Source of the DNA: Atherinomorus stipes
Taxonomy: Eukaryota > Chordata > Actinopteri > Atheriniformes > Atherinidae
Direction of reading: 5' to 3'
NCBI GenBank assembly: GCA_023101725.1
Contig: JALJCO010008621.1
Span: 2,339,001 to 2,403,000, forward strand
Length of the DNA: 64,000 bases
A model generated the notes under the pieces. It ran no database searches. It worked only from the letters and a program-made list of their open reading frames with translations, and was not told where the DNA came from. A program made the position numbers and the translations under genes. Below, one piece after another: positions 11,501-25,027 of this stretch (positions are counted from its first letter, which is position 1; each line of letters begins with the position of its first letter).

Positions 11501-12078
11501 GTGATGAGGATCAAGTGTTAACATAATCACTTCTCCAGATCTTAAAGAGACTCGTCATTCTTAGAAATAGTGTTTAAAAGATGATATGTAGAGAAGAGAA
11601 GAAGACAAAAGAGGAAACCAGCTTTCCTCCAGTTTGATTGCTCTTGCCTGACTCCTCTCACACCGGAAGAGTCGGGAAAAGCACTCATGGCCATTTACAC
11701 TCGACTAGTTGGGCCTGCTCCACTTTCCTCCTGGGGCTGCCAATGAGGTGTTGTTGGAGGAGTTCACGCGGGACAGTAAAGGGGTAGGGAGTGGGGGGCT
11801 AGGTGTAGAAGGATGCAATAGTAGATGGAGGGAAGGGTGCGTGGTTCTCTCCCTAAGAAGTGCTAACTTGGACAGTGGGAGGAATTTTCTGTGGTTTATC
11901 CAACGAGAGCTGCTCCATCTGTATAAACTGACGCCTGCCAAAATGTAGGCTCCCTCTTTCTTCATACACACAGTCAAAGACGTGTGCACACACATACACA
12001 AACACACACCAATAGCTTCCAGAATGTCGACTCCCACTGCCCAAACAGAGAGAAACTTAACTCAATCATCACTCAGTT
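5573..12078. other. Single-copy-looking non-coding DNA
   Basis: No gene, RNA gene or mobile element is recognised in this 6.5 kb. Open frames (the longest is 151 codons at 6,823-7,278) have low-complexity Ser/Leu/His composition and no domain. There are AC-rich patches near 6,450, 8,530 and 11,985, a TG-rich patch at 9,855-9,892 and a T16 run at 8,801-8,816. Confidence 0.6.
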
Positions 12079-12149
<71 letters not shown>

Positions 12150-12150
12150 A
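12079..12150. repeat. Compound microsatellite: A run, (AT)n, (AG)n
   Basis: About 15 A, then about 20 AT units to 12,132, then about 9 AG units. The transition from one simple repeat to the next is typical of vertebrate microsatellites. Confidence 0.95.
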
Positions 12151-14811
12151 TGTTTAAAATATATACTCCTCGATGATTTGCATGTAACTAATGCACGATG
12201 TGCAGCCTAACCATCACTAGCAATTTTGAGGTTCAGTGTTTAGCCCAAGGACACTTTGACACATAAACACAACCCACTCTCCCCTCTGTGCAACATCCGC
12301 CACATGTTAAAAGAAACACAGAAGAGAACACACAGAGTAGAAATAAGTGTGTACGCGCACTTACAAACATAAACACAATCCATTGAGAAGGTGAGCCCTG
12401 CGGCTCTCTTGGCTGCAGAGTACTTAAAAGAATTGTTTTTGCCCGTTCTGCTGAGCTGCTCTAATGACAGTGGTGTGGAGACAGAGGTTATGTAAGTGTG
12501 AGCTGCAATCACACTCCACGCCATTTAGACGTGACTCAGCTGGCCCCATGCCTGTTTGTGTGCGTGCATGTGTGTGTGTAAGGACAGGGAAAAGTAAGAC
12601 AGACGGAGTCAGTATGTGCAAAAGAGAAAGACAGTGGACAGACTGAAGAAGAAAGACAAAAAAGGAAAGCAGTGAAGGAGAGAATTAGAGTGTGTGCATG
12701 CTTTTTTTCCTGCAGTGTATGTTCAAGTTAGTATTTAGGGGTATAAACAAATTTGTTCATGACCATATCTTTTATTGTGTCAAGTACTGATAAGATAAGG
12801 AGTTGTTAACTTCATATGCTCCTAATTGCTTTTTAACGCACATTTTTGCAAAGTTGTTTGGGTTAAATCTTAATGTGAGTCCACAATCGAGTGTATGACC
12901 CACTGTCCCCTTAGTTTCCCAATAGACCTTCTGGTAGCAGGCTGACATCTTTCCACAGGATATGAGCACTCTGTGATCATCTTTCTGAGCTTCGAGCTAA
13001 GAGGAAAAACATACACTCTACAGCGCCTCCTTTCGTGGCTCAATCTCTATTACTGCGTCCCTCTTTTACCGTTCGTTCATGTCTCTTTAAAACTTTGCTC
13101 TTCTTTTGCCAAGGGGGCAGGGTTGTACTCTGTGAGTCACTGGGCTGTCCCTGGCACAGACAGACACATGCACATAAATCCAGGCACACACACTCACACA
13201 CATACACACATTTGAACCTCTCCATGTTTATGAGTGGAGTTGGCCTTATGCCCAGCTTTAGGGCTGCACGGCCCCAGCACTGTGCTGCTTAACCCTTCAG
13301 GAGCTCATACTGTTCAGATTTAACCCCAAACAGAAGCAGGAGCCCAGCACATCAACACCTAACTCCTCAGGTGAAGCCTCATACAGCCTAGTATCTAAAT
13401 GTTTTCAAGTAAATGTCTCATACAATAACTCCCAAACAGGCCCAACTGACAAGCAACATTTTAAGAGGGCTGCTCCTTTAAAGTCCACTACAATTGGCTG
13501 TTTAACTCTTGAGAAGGTCTCCCTAAGAAAAACTTTTTTTTTAAAAAAAGAAAAAAAGAAAAAGTGAAATAGGTTTCTGTGATTGGTGACGATATTTTAT
13601 GTTTAAAACCACAACTTGCTTTGTAAACTTGCTTTAACCCTAAAAATATTTCACCTCAGTGTCACTTTATCTGTAAAAAATAATCAAACTACTGTACAGT
13701 GTCCACATTTTACAGATAAACTGATACTTGTGCTTCTTAATACCAACCTCTGTTTTTATCTCTTTTCCAAAAGTAAACATGCCTCCATGCACATCTTCTC
13801 TTTGTGAGCATGCAGGGAAGGAGACAGTCAATATTTGAACTACAGTGTCATTGTGTGCTCCAGTAGCACACTTTGAGCTAGTGAGCAAATAGAAGAAATT
13901 TACCATCATGTGTACACACATAGAGACATATGCCATCAGCCAGCAAAGACCAAACAGCAGGATGAAACGTGACCGAGGCGGCATGGACAGATATGGGTTG
14001 TAAGGGCACTGAGAGCTGGTGTTAAGTGTGTTTAGTATGATGGGTGCATTGACAGATGATTCAGCTGTGAGATCTCTTTGTGAAAGAGGCTGAACCCCAT
14101 TTCCTTGCTGCTCCCTGTAAGACAGATCCCCATGGTGCTATAGCTGCTCCAATAACCATGTTAGCTTTAAGGCAGGGCGATTGCCCTCCCACCTTTACCA
14201 AAGGGTAACCTCTTGAGTAATCCCTGGAGGGTCCAGACTAATCACAGCAGATGGATATGATCCCACTGAAATGATGGTCCAGCACAGAATTAAATGACAG
14301 TCAAATGTATGTTAAACAATGGATGCCTATACAGAAGTGTGACTATATGGAATGGATATAATGAGTTTGGGCTTTAAAAAGTGTTTCAACTACAACAGCT
14401 GGCAGCACCTAAAATAAACAGCAATTAACTCAACAAAAATAATTAAATAAAAACTAAGCACACATATAGACATAAAAAGACATGTATATACAAAGTATGG
14501 TTACTGAGGAGTGTTTTTTAATTCTACTGTGTGTTAATGACTCTCCCAGGCACACTGGAGAGGACGTTAAAAACTCTGGCTGTGATTTACTGTGGAGCAA
14601 CGCAAGCTGGGACACGACCCAGAGATCCACACTGTGGTACACACACACACACGCACGTGCACACAAACACAGCCACAGTAGGTATCATTTAAAAATGAAA
14701 GAAAGAGAAGGGTGCTAAAAACAAGCAGCACAAAAATGAAAAAAAAAAGAAAAAGTTTTCATATAAGTCACATTACAAAGCTGTATTTTATAAGCCAGAT
14801 GAATAATTTAA

Positions 14812-14857
14812 CCAATTAGCTCCTCATTGTAAGTCTTTATATTGAGGAGCTAATTGG
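14812..14857. repeat. Perfect 15-bp hairpin with a 16-base loop
   Basis: CCAATTAGCTCCTCA at 14,812-14,826 pairs exactly with TGAGGAGCTAATTGG at 14,843-14,857. The flanks do not pair further, so the stem is short for a microRNA precursor. It may be a small palindromic mobile-element relic. Confidence 0.85.
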
Positions 14858-16539
14858 AGAAGAGGATCAGTAAAGCAGCTTAGTTTTATGACAATCTCTG
14901 ACATATTCTATTTGAATTGAACATCATAAAATAGATTATAATTCTCTTTATACGGGTCGCTGAGTTGTATTACAGTCACACATCAATCATGGTCAAGTCA
15001 CTTAGCAGCCATTACACCGTAACAAAGTTTGTGTACACAGCTCGGCACAGACGAAAAACAAAAACATGTGTCCTAATTTACCCACCACAATCTCATTACA
15101 GTCAAGCAAACAAGTCATTTTAAATCTGATGATTGGAAAAGGAGGAAGATATCAGCGAGACAATCCATCACAAGTCTGTGGCCGGCGATTGCTGCGAAGT
15201 GTATCACCACAATGTCGCGCTGGACAACTTGCGGTCTTCCGAATTTCTTTTGATGAACTGAAAGTAAAACAAAGGGCATGGAGGACGACAGCCTTCTAAC
15301 CACTGCAGAACAATGGGGTGGATAGCTTTTGTTTTATAAGAAGAAACTGTATACTTCTGCTTTGGTCTGAGCCAGACACCTGCTCTGGGTTAACTCAGAA
15401 AATGCTGGCCCTGGGCACACAGGCCTCAACTTAAGTCACCTGTATTTACCTTGGATTTACCCAATGTCTACAGTACAGAGCTGTGATTTGTATGGGATAA
15501 TAAACTGAGATGAGGATTGCGACATGAGTTGGATAATATCACCTCTGGTTGGGTTATGAAAAGAGTGGTTGAAGACCGATTAGGTTTTCTTTGGAGAATT
15601 TCACTCCCTCACCACAGAAAGGTTTGTTAAGTCCTGTTCCCACAGAGTACAACTCCATGCCCTACTTCTGCCCTTTACCAAGAATAACATGTACCTGGAC
15701 AACACTGACCATTTAGTCAGTGAGTGAAAAGGAGGGGCCGAGGCCAGGAGCAAAGGATGTGGGACAAAAGAAGAGAAATAGAAGACTAGAGGTAATCATA
15801 GAGATAGCAATGAGTCAAACAAAGAAGAAGAAAGAAAAAGAATAGGAAGATCCCATAAAGTTGTAGCGGATGAAAGAGACAGAGAGATATGCCCCAATCC
15901 TTTTAAAAGTTAGTTGAATCTCCGGAGGTTTAATTGAATTTGAAATGAGTTGGGAGCCAGAAAGTTAGCAGAAGCTCTGGAAGGCTTAGCGAGGAAGATG
16001 AAGAGCCGGTGAATGACAGAAGAGAAGAATGAGGAGGAGAGGACTCCATAACAGTTACATACAGAAGAGGCCCACGTAAGGAAAAAGGTTCGGCCACACG
16101 CAGGTAAATTGATCTCACGGGAGAGTGACTAACAGTGGCGCAAAAGCAATAAAGGAAGGCACTGGTTTGAAACACTGGAGGATGAAGAGAAAAACTGAAC
16201 AAAGACGAATCAAAGAAATAAGAACTCTTGCAGGAAAAGTGAGAAAAAAAAAAGAGACGAGCAGTGAAGTCATAGAGAAGTGGACAGAGGCAGAGCTTCC
16301 GAGGAAATAGAGAAAGAGATTTATTGTGGGCCTGAGCTTCGGAGGGCTCTCTCCAGAGCAAACAGAGGCTAACAGAGGAGCTGTTGTCTGGGTCAGGGTG
16401 GGCCAGAGGAGGGGACAGAAACACTCAGATGTGAAATGTGACAGATCTATTTTGGGGCTCCAGCACAGGAGCCCTTCTCTGCTCTAAACCAGGTGTCAGA
16501 GGGAATGGGTCAAGGGCAGGACAGCAGAATCTAAAGTAC

Positions 16540-16760
16540 AATTTGAAGTGGATTAGTTTAACTGGAGGAGGGCCTGTAATTTAATTTTTATGAGCTTTGT
16601 GTAATCTAGCCCTGATTCCACAAGACGATTCAAGCGAAGAGAAAGAGCGTTGTGATTTCATGCAAATTACTGCTCACAGCCTGAAAGGAAAATGTCATGA
16701 TCTATAAAAAATGTAAATCATTGTGGAGATGTTGACTCAAACTGAATTGCTTCAATAAAA
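16540..16760. promoter_or_regulatory. Candidate conserved non-coding element (speculative)
   Basis: A complex, repeat-free stretch with an octamer ATGCAAAT at 16,660-16,667 and several TAAT cores (for example GTAATTTAATTTTTATGAG near 16,577). Such composition is typical of vertebrate developmental enhancers, but motif presence alone is weak evidence. Confidence 0.2.
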
Positions 16761-18479
16761 ACTCAGTGCAAACATAGCAATGCAAATTGTAAAGTTGCTA
16801 TTTAAATTTATTCTATAAATTGTGCTGCTTTTTCTCATGAACATTTATGTTCCATAAGCATACTGCAAGTCAATTTGTCAACTTATAACATCACTCTTTA
16901 GAACTCCACATGTCACGTTTTCCTCTATTTAACTGTTTTCAGTTGTTATTTTTTCACAGAAAAACCAAAAGCAGAAACATACTTCTTCTTCCTCTAATCT
17001 GCTGTTTAATTTCCCAATCTAACACGTCATGATCCTGAAGGTGTGGTCAGAAAAATGCTGTTTTCATCACTTGTAAACATGTAACCTCCTCGCTAATTGC
17101 CCTTTCACTGTCACACATCCCTTAGAGTCCCCAACCTTACATCGCCCCCCAATTTCATTCCTCATAGCATCTTTGAAATAAGCCCATTTTCCAATTGTAA
17201 AGCAACCCACCACCTTCCTCCTTCTGCTCCCCCCACCTGGTTTCTGGTCTGGCTGGGCCTATCAGGATCCAGGCAGAGCAGCTGATTATGCAGGCAGCTG
17301 TCAGCCCTTTCAGGTGAGGCCCCCCAGGCGACAGTTCAACTGCTTCAGACTGAGGCTGTGCCACTGAGCCTGACAGTAGCATGAACAACACAGAGAAAAG
17401 AATGCTAATGGATCAAATCAGATGAGTGCCGAGATGAGAGGAGGGAGTGCGGAGGAGAAGAGGAGGGCGCTAGCAGGCACTCCTGATCGGCTGTCATTCA
17501 GATGAGGCCTCGTGTGTGTGTTAGCGTGTATTTGTTGTGCATGTTTGAGTGAGGAGAACTGGCCGCCCAAGATTACGCCCCCAGTTACTGACATGTTTTA
17601 CCTCCACCGTGCCTTGAAGTTTGATATGAAGGCAGGGTGTGAACAGAAGGAAGGAGGGGCTGACGAAGGGATAGATGGATGGGTGTGGGAGGCTATGTAG
17701 AGTACACTGCTCTGTTCCTTTATTCTTCCATCTAACATGCCTATCCCATCTTCCATCTGCGTGGGTAACACCACCTCTCTCTTTGACTGTCTGCCTGCGA
17801 GCCATAACTTAACGCAGAAAAAGCAACATATCAAAACTTAACGGCATTTCCTTTTTTGAATAATGCTGAGTTCAATGTTATTTTGTTTTGAACTTCACTC
17901 ATGCGCTTGCGTCTTCCTCCTGCGGGGCAACCCCTTCATAAGTAGAGACGGGATGCTTTAGCACCATCACTTACGGGCAGTCAAACAGCCTCCTGTGTGG
18001 TGGGAGCTCTTGATTGAAACATGGTGAGATGAAGTCTTACATTCCTCTCTATTTTTCCCCGATCCCTAAATGCCTAATTCCCTTTACCTCCGCAGGACTA
18101 CACAGATAGAAAGTTAAAGCCTACACGTGAATGTGTTCATGCCATGAATGAATAATGTACTCTGACAGCAGAGACAGATGGATATATGATCACCAGCTAA
18201 AGAGGATTGCTGTGACACTGAACCAGGAAGTGCCTGTCAAGTCATGTTACAACCCCCAGCAGCAAACTCACTGTAGATCTCTCTTAGTGTTGCCTGAATC
18301 GACACACATAATGAAGGGGCTGGAAAGTTTAAAGTTTCAGCAAAGCACAAAATTACCTAAAATAGCGAACTGACATCTTCCCCAAATATCAACTTAAATT
18401 GCTTCAAATGCAGACAGCTTGACATGAACCGAGTCCAGAGCTCCATCTACCCCTTCGCCCCACCCTCACCCTATCCCTG

Positions 18480-18650
18480 GCAGATGGCTCTAATTAATAT
18501 AGACATGATAACAAGATTCCCTGCGATTAATACACACAGCAGATATGGATTTAAGTGCTAGGGATTCCGGATAATATGATTAACGGCAGTTGAAGCGGGG
18601 GCATTTGGCAAATGATTTGAAATGGAGGGCGGCACGAATGACTGCAGCAT
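18480..18650. promoter_or_regulatory. Candidate conserved non-coding element (speculative)
   Basis: Repeat-free sequence with clustered homeodomain-type cores (CTAATTAAT near 18,490, GATTAAT near 18,524, GATTAA near 18,579). It is flanked by ordinary low-complexity DNA. Conservation cannot be judged from one sequence. Confidence 0.2.
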
Positions 18651-21600
18651 GAATGTGTGTCTGTGTGTATGTGTAACACAAATTTTCTGCTTGTGTTATG
18701 TGTGCAACTGTGCATGAGGCACAAAAACTATAAGAATGCTAGGAGCCTAACACTGTGTGATCTTATTTTATAATCCCCTTGTTATTGTCTGACCAGCTGT
18801 CACTGCTGCAATGACACAAACTAAACATTTTGCCAGTCTCGCAATAGATAAATATGCACGGGGTTTCACAATAGCCTACATGTGCATGTTTTTTTCATCA
18901 CTTCAACTTGGTAACATTTATGTGTGGAATTTGGATTATCTGTAAATGAAACTACTAAACTAAAAAGCAAATAAAGTTTGTACAGGTGAGAGAATTCTAC
19001 TTTCCAGCTTTATTTTCAAAGACTGATTGGATCAGATTACAGTTATCTTCATAATAAATGTAAAACAGATGTTTCTGGAATAAGAGTGGCTTTTTCCATT
19101 GACAAGTTGGAAAAAAAAAAGAAAGATGCATACAAGTACATTTAGGGCAACTCCTAGGTCCTCTTTTTATATCAAGCACTAACTTTCTTTTCGTTTGACT
19201 CTCAACTGTTGACCAGTTCCTGGACACAACTGAAAATACAGAGAAAAAGAAAAAATCACTGTGGATGAGGACGATTTAAGGAACTTGAGAATCTATTTTG
19301 ATGCTTCCTCTTTGAAGAAAGTCTTCCCCATTCCAAATGTACAGTTAATTTTGTTTTCACCACATTTGCAGGATTTTCCATATGATTTCATATTCAGACA
19401 TCTTGCCTGTACAAAGACACTAAGCTGGATAAACTGCAGCCATATGGTGCACCCTAAAATCCTCTTCCCCACCCTTTTGTCTCTTGTTTACACTGATAGT
19501 TGCATAGATATTTGTGTTTGCATTTAGAAATGTGTTGTCTCGAAGGAGACTAGCCCAAACAAACGTAACAAAGTATACAACAGCTATGCCTTTTAGGGTT
19601 AACGGTGAGGGGTTATCATGTCAATCTCTGGCTTGTTCGAACAGTATGAAGTGTGTCTCCACACATCAGTCACACTCCAGAGGATCTGTCCAGTCTCTAC
19701 ACATACACACAAAGTAAGACGCACCCTGCAGATAAACTTAAAAGAATACCAAGGCTAGAATTGTGTTTGGAATACTGTTTATGCATCACTATATCAACAC
19801 ACTTCTACGGCAATAACAATTTCTTTCTTGTTGTAAATCAGGTTCCTGTATGTGCTCTTGTGTACCATGGAAGTGGAAAGCAATTATATAGTCTCTCTTC
19901 AAAGTTACGACAAAAAGAAGAACAGAAACTTCAGAAGAAACAGCCGCAGGATTTAATTTTTGATTTTATTTTCATATCTTAGTTCAGTTAAGATTTACTT
20001 TTGATTGTTGTAGGGTCTTATTTCCTCCTATTTGAGATAATTATGGAAAATCTAAAAAAATGTCTATATTTAAAAAAAAAAAAAAAAAACTCTAGAGAAT
20101 GCGCCTGCATTTATGCTGCAAGTTTGACAGCTGCTGGTAAAGAGACAGAAAGAGTTACAAAGGCACCATGATGGTTGAAAGTAAGGCTTTCCCTGAAAAA
20201 AAACCATAAAATTCATGCAAATGAGATAGTTGAAGGGATCACTTCTAGCTTATTCTTATTTTTGGTACTTTACAAATAAAACATTTGACTTAACAAAGGT
20301 TTGAATGTCAACTGGAAATCATTAAATCCAACTGAATATGTGCAAATTAAATCTTTCAGAGAAGTCATGTTTTGTCCATTTACCATTTTTAAGTCATGCT
20401 TGCCTGGAATGGTGAAGCAGGCAATAGCCCTTAACACAAAGTTTTGGAAATTAGAATTTTTGTTGCTTCTTCCTGCACAAATGGATAACAGATTCATCTC
20501 TATACATCAAAGCAAAACTATATAATGGCTGATTCATCAAATAAATGCAAGAGGACATTATCAGAGGAAGCAGGGAAGAGATAGAGAGGAAGGTATAGGG
20601 CAAGAGTCAGACTTTGATGGGTTGGAGAGAGCTCACAGAAAAGACAGGGTGCAAGACAGATGCTAAATTAACCTTTATTAGAGGGAGTCAAAGTGTAAAA
20701 ATCTTTCAAGGTTCAGTAGTGCCTTTAAAGTAATGATTTGTTACATGACTGGGCTGAAGGTCAGTTTCAAATGTCAGTTTAATGAAATGTGATTCAAGGA
20801 AATTATCACTTGAACCTTGAAGCCCGAAGCCACGCCTCCAGATCGCAGGAGAGTGCATGCCAATGGTTCACGTGCAGGTTGGCGAAGATAACCAAAAATA
20901 GCCAAGTGGATAGCTTGGCAGCTAGCTAGAAAACAGCTAATGAACCGCAATTCTAAAAGCATTTATTTGCTCACCTCCAACTCCTTCTGTGGTGTAAAAA
21001 GTCCACACTGCAAACATCAACATATACACAACTTAATCCACATCAGCAGGGACGAAGAAGCCTGTGCCACAAGCAAGCTCATACAACCATCCAGTGGGTG
21101 TTTCATGTGTCTTTTGACATATCTTTTCACACAAAATGCACTAGTCACACACCTTGTTTATTATTTGGAGAATAAACAGCTTATAGATGGGGTGGTGTGA
21201 AAAACAATCATGAATGAAAAAAAATATATAGCTCCTGCAGTTAAAGCAGAAGAGGAATGCTGGCAAACAAATGTTTTTGTTGCACAAATTAGGAAGTAAA
21301 TATATGCCTATTGAAGTCATCACAGCTGCATATTAAAGTGCTGGAAAAAAAATCCTTATAGCTCGGATGGTGTCTCGTTATTTTTATCATGGACTACATC
21401 AAAATTCATTTTTGTTACATCAAATATCAGAAAAAACAAACAAACTTTCATCCTAATTGTACTGCCCGTTCTGCATCAGCAACTAATGCACAGTTTTCAG
21501 TTTATTTGACAATCTAATGTTAATTCAACATCATTCAAGTATGAATCTCAGGGCCTGAAATTTGCTGCAGGATTGAGGGTGTTGTGCACAATATCACTGA

Positions 21601-22534
21601 CTCCTATAATGCAGGAAATCCCTGCATACAATTACAGCAATGTGTAATAATGTGCAATGAATGTTTGCATTGCATCCATAAAACGAAAACGAAGACTTCT
21701 GCTACAGTCATGGCATGGTCCCTCCTCTCTTTAATAAAAAATGTCAGAAATGGGCCAAGCTATTATAAGTACACTTGTGGGAGCTATTGAAAAAAGCTGT
21801 GCAAAAAGTCCTGTGTTTTCTTGAAGACCCACAATGTAACTTTTAGCAATTTTCTGTGTGATGTGGGTGGGAGTAAAATTTAATAAGCTCATTCTGACCT
21901 TCTTTCATCCCCCACTTTTTTTTTCCTTGCGGAGGTGAGCGCGGGAATTAGGCTCATCTGTAAGCATGTTTACAAGGCAAGCATCACAAACCAAAGAAAA
22001 CTTTACTCAGGATGGACCGAGCAAAGGAAAATGATGTCCCAACAGAGAAAAACATGATATAAATGTAACGGTACAGTTGATAGAGAGAATATGCAGAGTA
22101 AAAAAGGGCTGGACTCTATTGAACATACTGTAAGGAGCAATGTACATTGTGAAGTTACTCTAACAACAAGTGTGTAACTTTTCTAGCTACGTTAGCAGCT
22201 TGTCACCATTCGTCTACCATTGTTTCCTGGTCTCTTACACAAAAGAATAAGTTACACAAGCAGCAACACTTACCAACTGCACATTGTCATTGAATAAATA
22301 TAGACCACAAGTCCCTGGTAGTTAAGTCCGCTGTTGCAGAGCTGAAAACAATGTTGCAGGGCTACCTCAACAGCAGAGCGGTTGATTATGGTGGCTCTTT
22401 TTCCTCGTCTTTGACAAAGCTCATCATTAATCGCCAGCTAATCGGTTGATTTTCAGGTGGTGGAAGAGAAGTGAGCTTGTGTTAACAGCTACAGTAGCAG
22501 CTTCCATGGAGGACGACATCCCTGGAGAAGTAAA

Positions 22535-22690
22535 ATTGCGTACTGTGGAGTGCCCGCTGCTTTGTGGCTTTGTTTATTGTGGATTCTTCAAACCAGAATC
22601 GGCCACAGGATTCTGGTTTGAAGAGCCCACACTAAAAAACAAAGCCACTTTCACACTCCGGAGTTCACGGCGCATTTTAACTGAGGTCCT
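22535..22690. repeat. Large imperfect hairpin (foldback) with a perfect 16-bp core
   Basis: TCTTCAAACCAGAATC at 22,585-22,600 pairs exactly with its inverse at 22,609-22,624 across the 8-base loop GGCCACAG. Pairing resumes outward: GTGGCTTTGTTT at 22,564-22,575 against AAACAAAGCCAC ending near 22,648, then GGAGTG and AAAATTGCG on the left against CACTCC and CGCATTTTA on the right. The arms are each about 70 bases. It could be the centre of a foldback transposon or a source of hairpin RNA. An open frame across it (22,446-22,718) is mirrored by the palindrome and is not taken as a gene. Confidence 0.8.
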
Positions 22691-25025
22691 ATTCCAGCAC
22701 ATACAGCATGTAACATGAAAAAGTGTCATTTTGGGGATGATGACAACAATGAGTGAGTCATTAAAATACACAACAATAACAAAATCAAAAACTGTTCAGA
22801 AACTGGAATCCTGTGAACATGGATTCATCACACAAAAGAGGATTGAAATAAAATTTCTATGTACTGAATAATGCAAACCTTATCAATTTGATGCTCATTT
22901 CAGAGCTTGGCCTTCCCAAGATCAGTTTGATTTAACATAACTTTAATCAAATGGAAAGAGATTAAGGAATGAGATGGAAAACAAGAGGACACAATAAATT
23001 TTAGACAAAATAGCCACCAACAGGACACATTACACTGATGTGGCTAAAAGAGTCAACAAATTACAGCTGTGTATATTAAAGAAAGACAGTATGGAGACAA
23101 GTGAGAGCTACCTAAGATCACAACTAAGAGCATATTCATACCAATTCCTCTATTTACAAACTTAGTTGAATCCAACTCTGAGATGAGACAAAGAAGTGAA
23201 TTCTGGTCCACCTACAAATGCGGGTCTTGGTCCATTTTAAGTGAACCAAATACAGGAAGCAGACTACAAACAAAGTGCATTGTGGGTTCCACTAGGGCAT
23301 TGTGGGTAAACAAAACCACAACATTGAATGTATGGAATGATAGGCGTTTCAGGAAAAATGTGTTGTGGTCAGATGTAGAAAAACATGTTTTGAAAAATGA
23401 ATTTCAGGCTTTGAATCTGATTTTGCTGTCAGAGATCACCAGGAGGGAAACTGGTGAATAGGGCTTTTCTTTTTAGATACTCAGTCTAAAACTGAATAAA
23501 AACTGTTCCAGTTGTGTATTTAACCAAATTTATCACGGTGACCTGGCCAGACAGCCACCTAGTGACACTGAAATTTCTGAAAATAGTTTTCTAAATTATT
23601 TCTCCTGCATCATAGTACACCCCTCAAGTCCAGCTTATTATTGAACAATCATTGAACACAATTTATTACTATGCTTAATTGGAGAAAGTACAAAACTTTA
23701 GATATTAGTTTGTCACATTTGCCAATCAGTTGCTGGTTAACATTCTCCCCTGCTTTCCTATCCCCAGCCTCTTTTTTGCAGTCGAGCAGACATAGTAAAG
23801 AGTGAGGGGGGTAATTTGACAAAGAAAGGGAAGAAGTTGGCACTAAAAGTGAATCAAGGGAGCAAAAGCAAACAGAGGAAGGAAGGAGTGGGAATGGGGG
23901 AGGAGGGAGAAAATGGAGGAGAGAACTTGGCAGGGGATGGAAAGGGAATGGGAGAGGAGATGAGGGGTGAAACTGTAAGCAGAGTGCAGACAAACTCCAA
24001 GGAAAACAGAGTGTCAAATGAACCCATTTGTACAGAGCTGGAATCACTTATAATGTCCCACTTCCAGTTATTGACCATGAATGATAGGACACTGGTTCAC
24101 GACCTCAGTCACAAAGGTAGTTTAAAGAGCAAAAACAGAGCTCTCATCAATGAAATATTAATATCCACAGCAACATATCAAAAACTAAGATGAGGCTCTG
24201 ACGCACAAAGAAAACTGACCCACTATCATTCGCTATTTTTTTTTTCTCTAAATGGAACCACACAAACACAAAACCCCACAATCATTATCACATATGCTAC
24301 ACACAAGAACATCAATGCACATCCAGGGTCACGTTAACTGTAGCCGCTGGGACAGAAGTGCAAGACAACCATCCCTGCTTCCTGTTTTTCTGGAAATGAA
24401 ACTATGTCAAAGGCAATAATGTTGGCAGTATGAAATACTGGCAGTTAGAAACTGATCCCTAAAGCTCATACAAATCCAAATCCGTCCACACATAAAGACA
24501 CAGAGATGGTGCAAACTCACACACAACATTTAAAACAGGGGCAGAACACAACAGGGGCTCTGCTAGCCGTGCTCCAGCATCCCAATTTGATCCCTGGCAG
24601 TGAATACAAACAGGACATGCAAATAGTGATTTTATCTACCAATTCTCCCTTTTCCAAGCTTGCTGATGATCACTACTGGAACATTTACAGCAACAGCTTG
24701 CCTTCAACCCCCTTCGGCCTCCCATCAAGGTGGCAAAGAAGCTGTGATGAGGAGGGTGTGAAGGGTTAATAACAGAACTAGCAAACCTTGGTGGTGGTCA
24801 TTTTGGAAACAAATCGAAGTACTTCAAACTTAAAAACATAGCTGATGATGATCTCTTGAGAAAAATAACAGACGTGATGTAATACAGACATCACCCCCCA
24901 ACTGTGAATGATAAACAAATTCAGTTAAGTCTGTCAACAGCTATACGTAGTAGAGCTAAAGTGATCAATAATTTGATAAACAAGAGGTTTACAGTCAACA
25001 ATTCTTACTGACTGATAAGATATTC
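22691..25025. other. Single-copy-looking non-coding DNA with a purine-rich block
   Basis: No gene is recognised. The plus strand at 23,816-23,975 is almost entirely A and G with several GGG and GGGG runs, a composition that could support G-quadruplex or triplex structure. Open frames across it are low-complexity. Confidence 0.55.
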
Positions 25026-25027
25026 TA

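Larger units (their letters stand above)
12151..22534. other. Single-copy-looking non-coding DNA
   Basis: No gene is recognised. Notable content: TG/AC-rich patches (12,555-12,580, 13,180-13,210, 14,638-14,672), a T/A run near 13,530-13,565, a hairpin at 14,812-14,857, a purine-rich plus strand at 15,730-16,330, and an A18 run at 20,072-20,089. Two stretches look like conserved-element candidates (near 16,540 and 18,480). Around 14,940-15,320 and 20,815-20,945 the CpG content is higher than in neighbours, which may mark old transposon pieces. Confidence 0.55.

Noticed and set aside
15115..15303. 62-codon minus-strand frame in a locally CpG-richer stretch
   Set aside because: Looked slightly protein-like but no known motif, no splice context and no repeat ends could be matched.
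15930..16424. 164-codon Ser/Leu-rich open frame on the minus strand
   Set aside because: It mirrors a purine-rich plus strand. Low-complexity composition, no motif.
22446..22718. 90-codon open frame with an ATG context
   Set aside because: It spans a large hairpin, so its two halves are inverses of each other at the DNA level.
23816..24193. 125-codon Lys/Glu/Gly-rich frame
   Set aside because: Product of a purine-rich tract.
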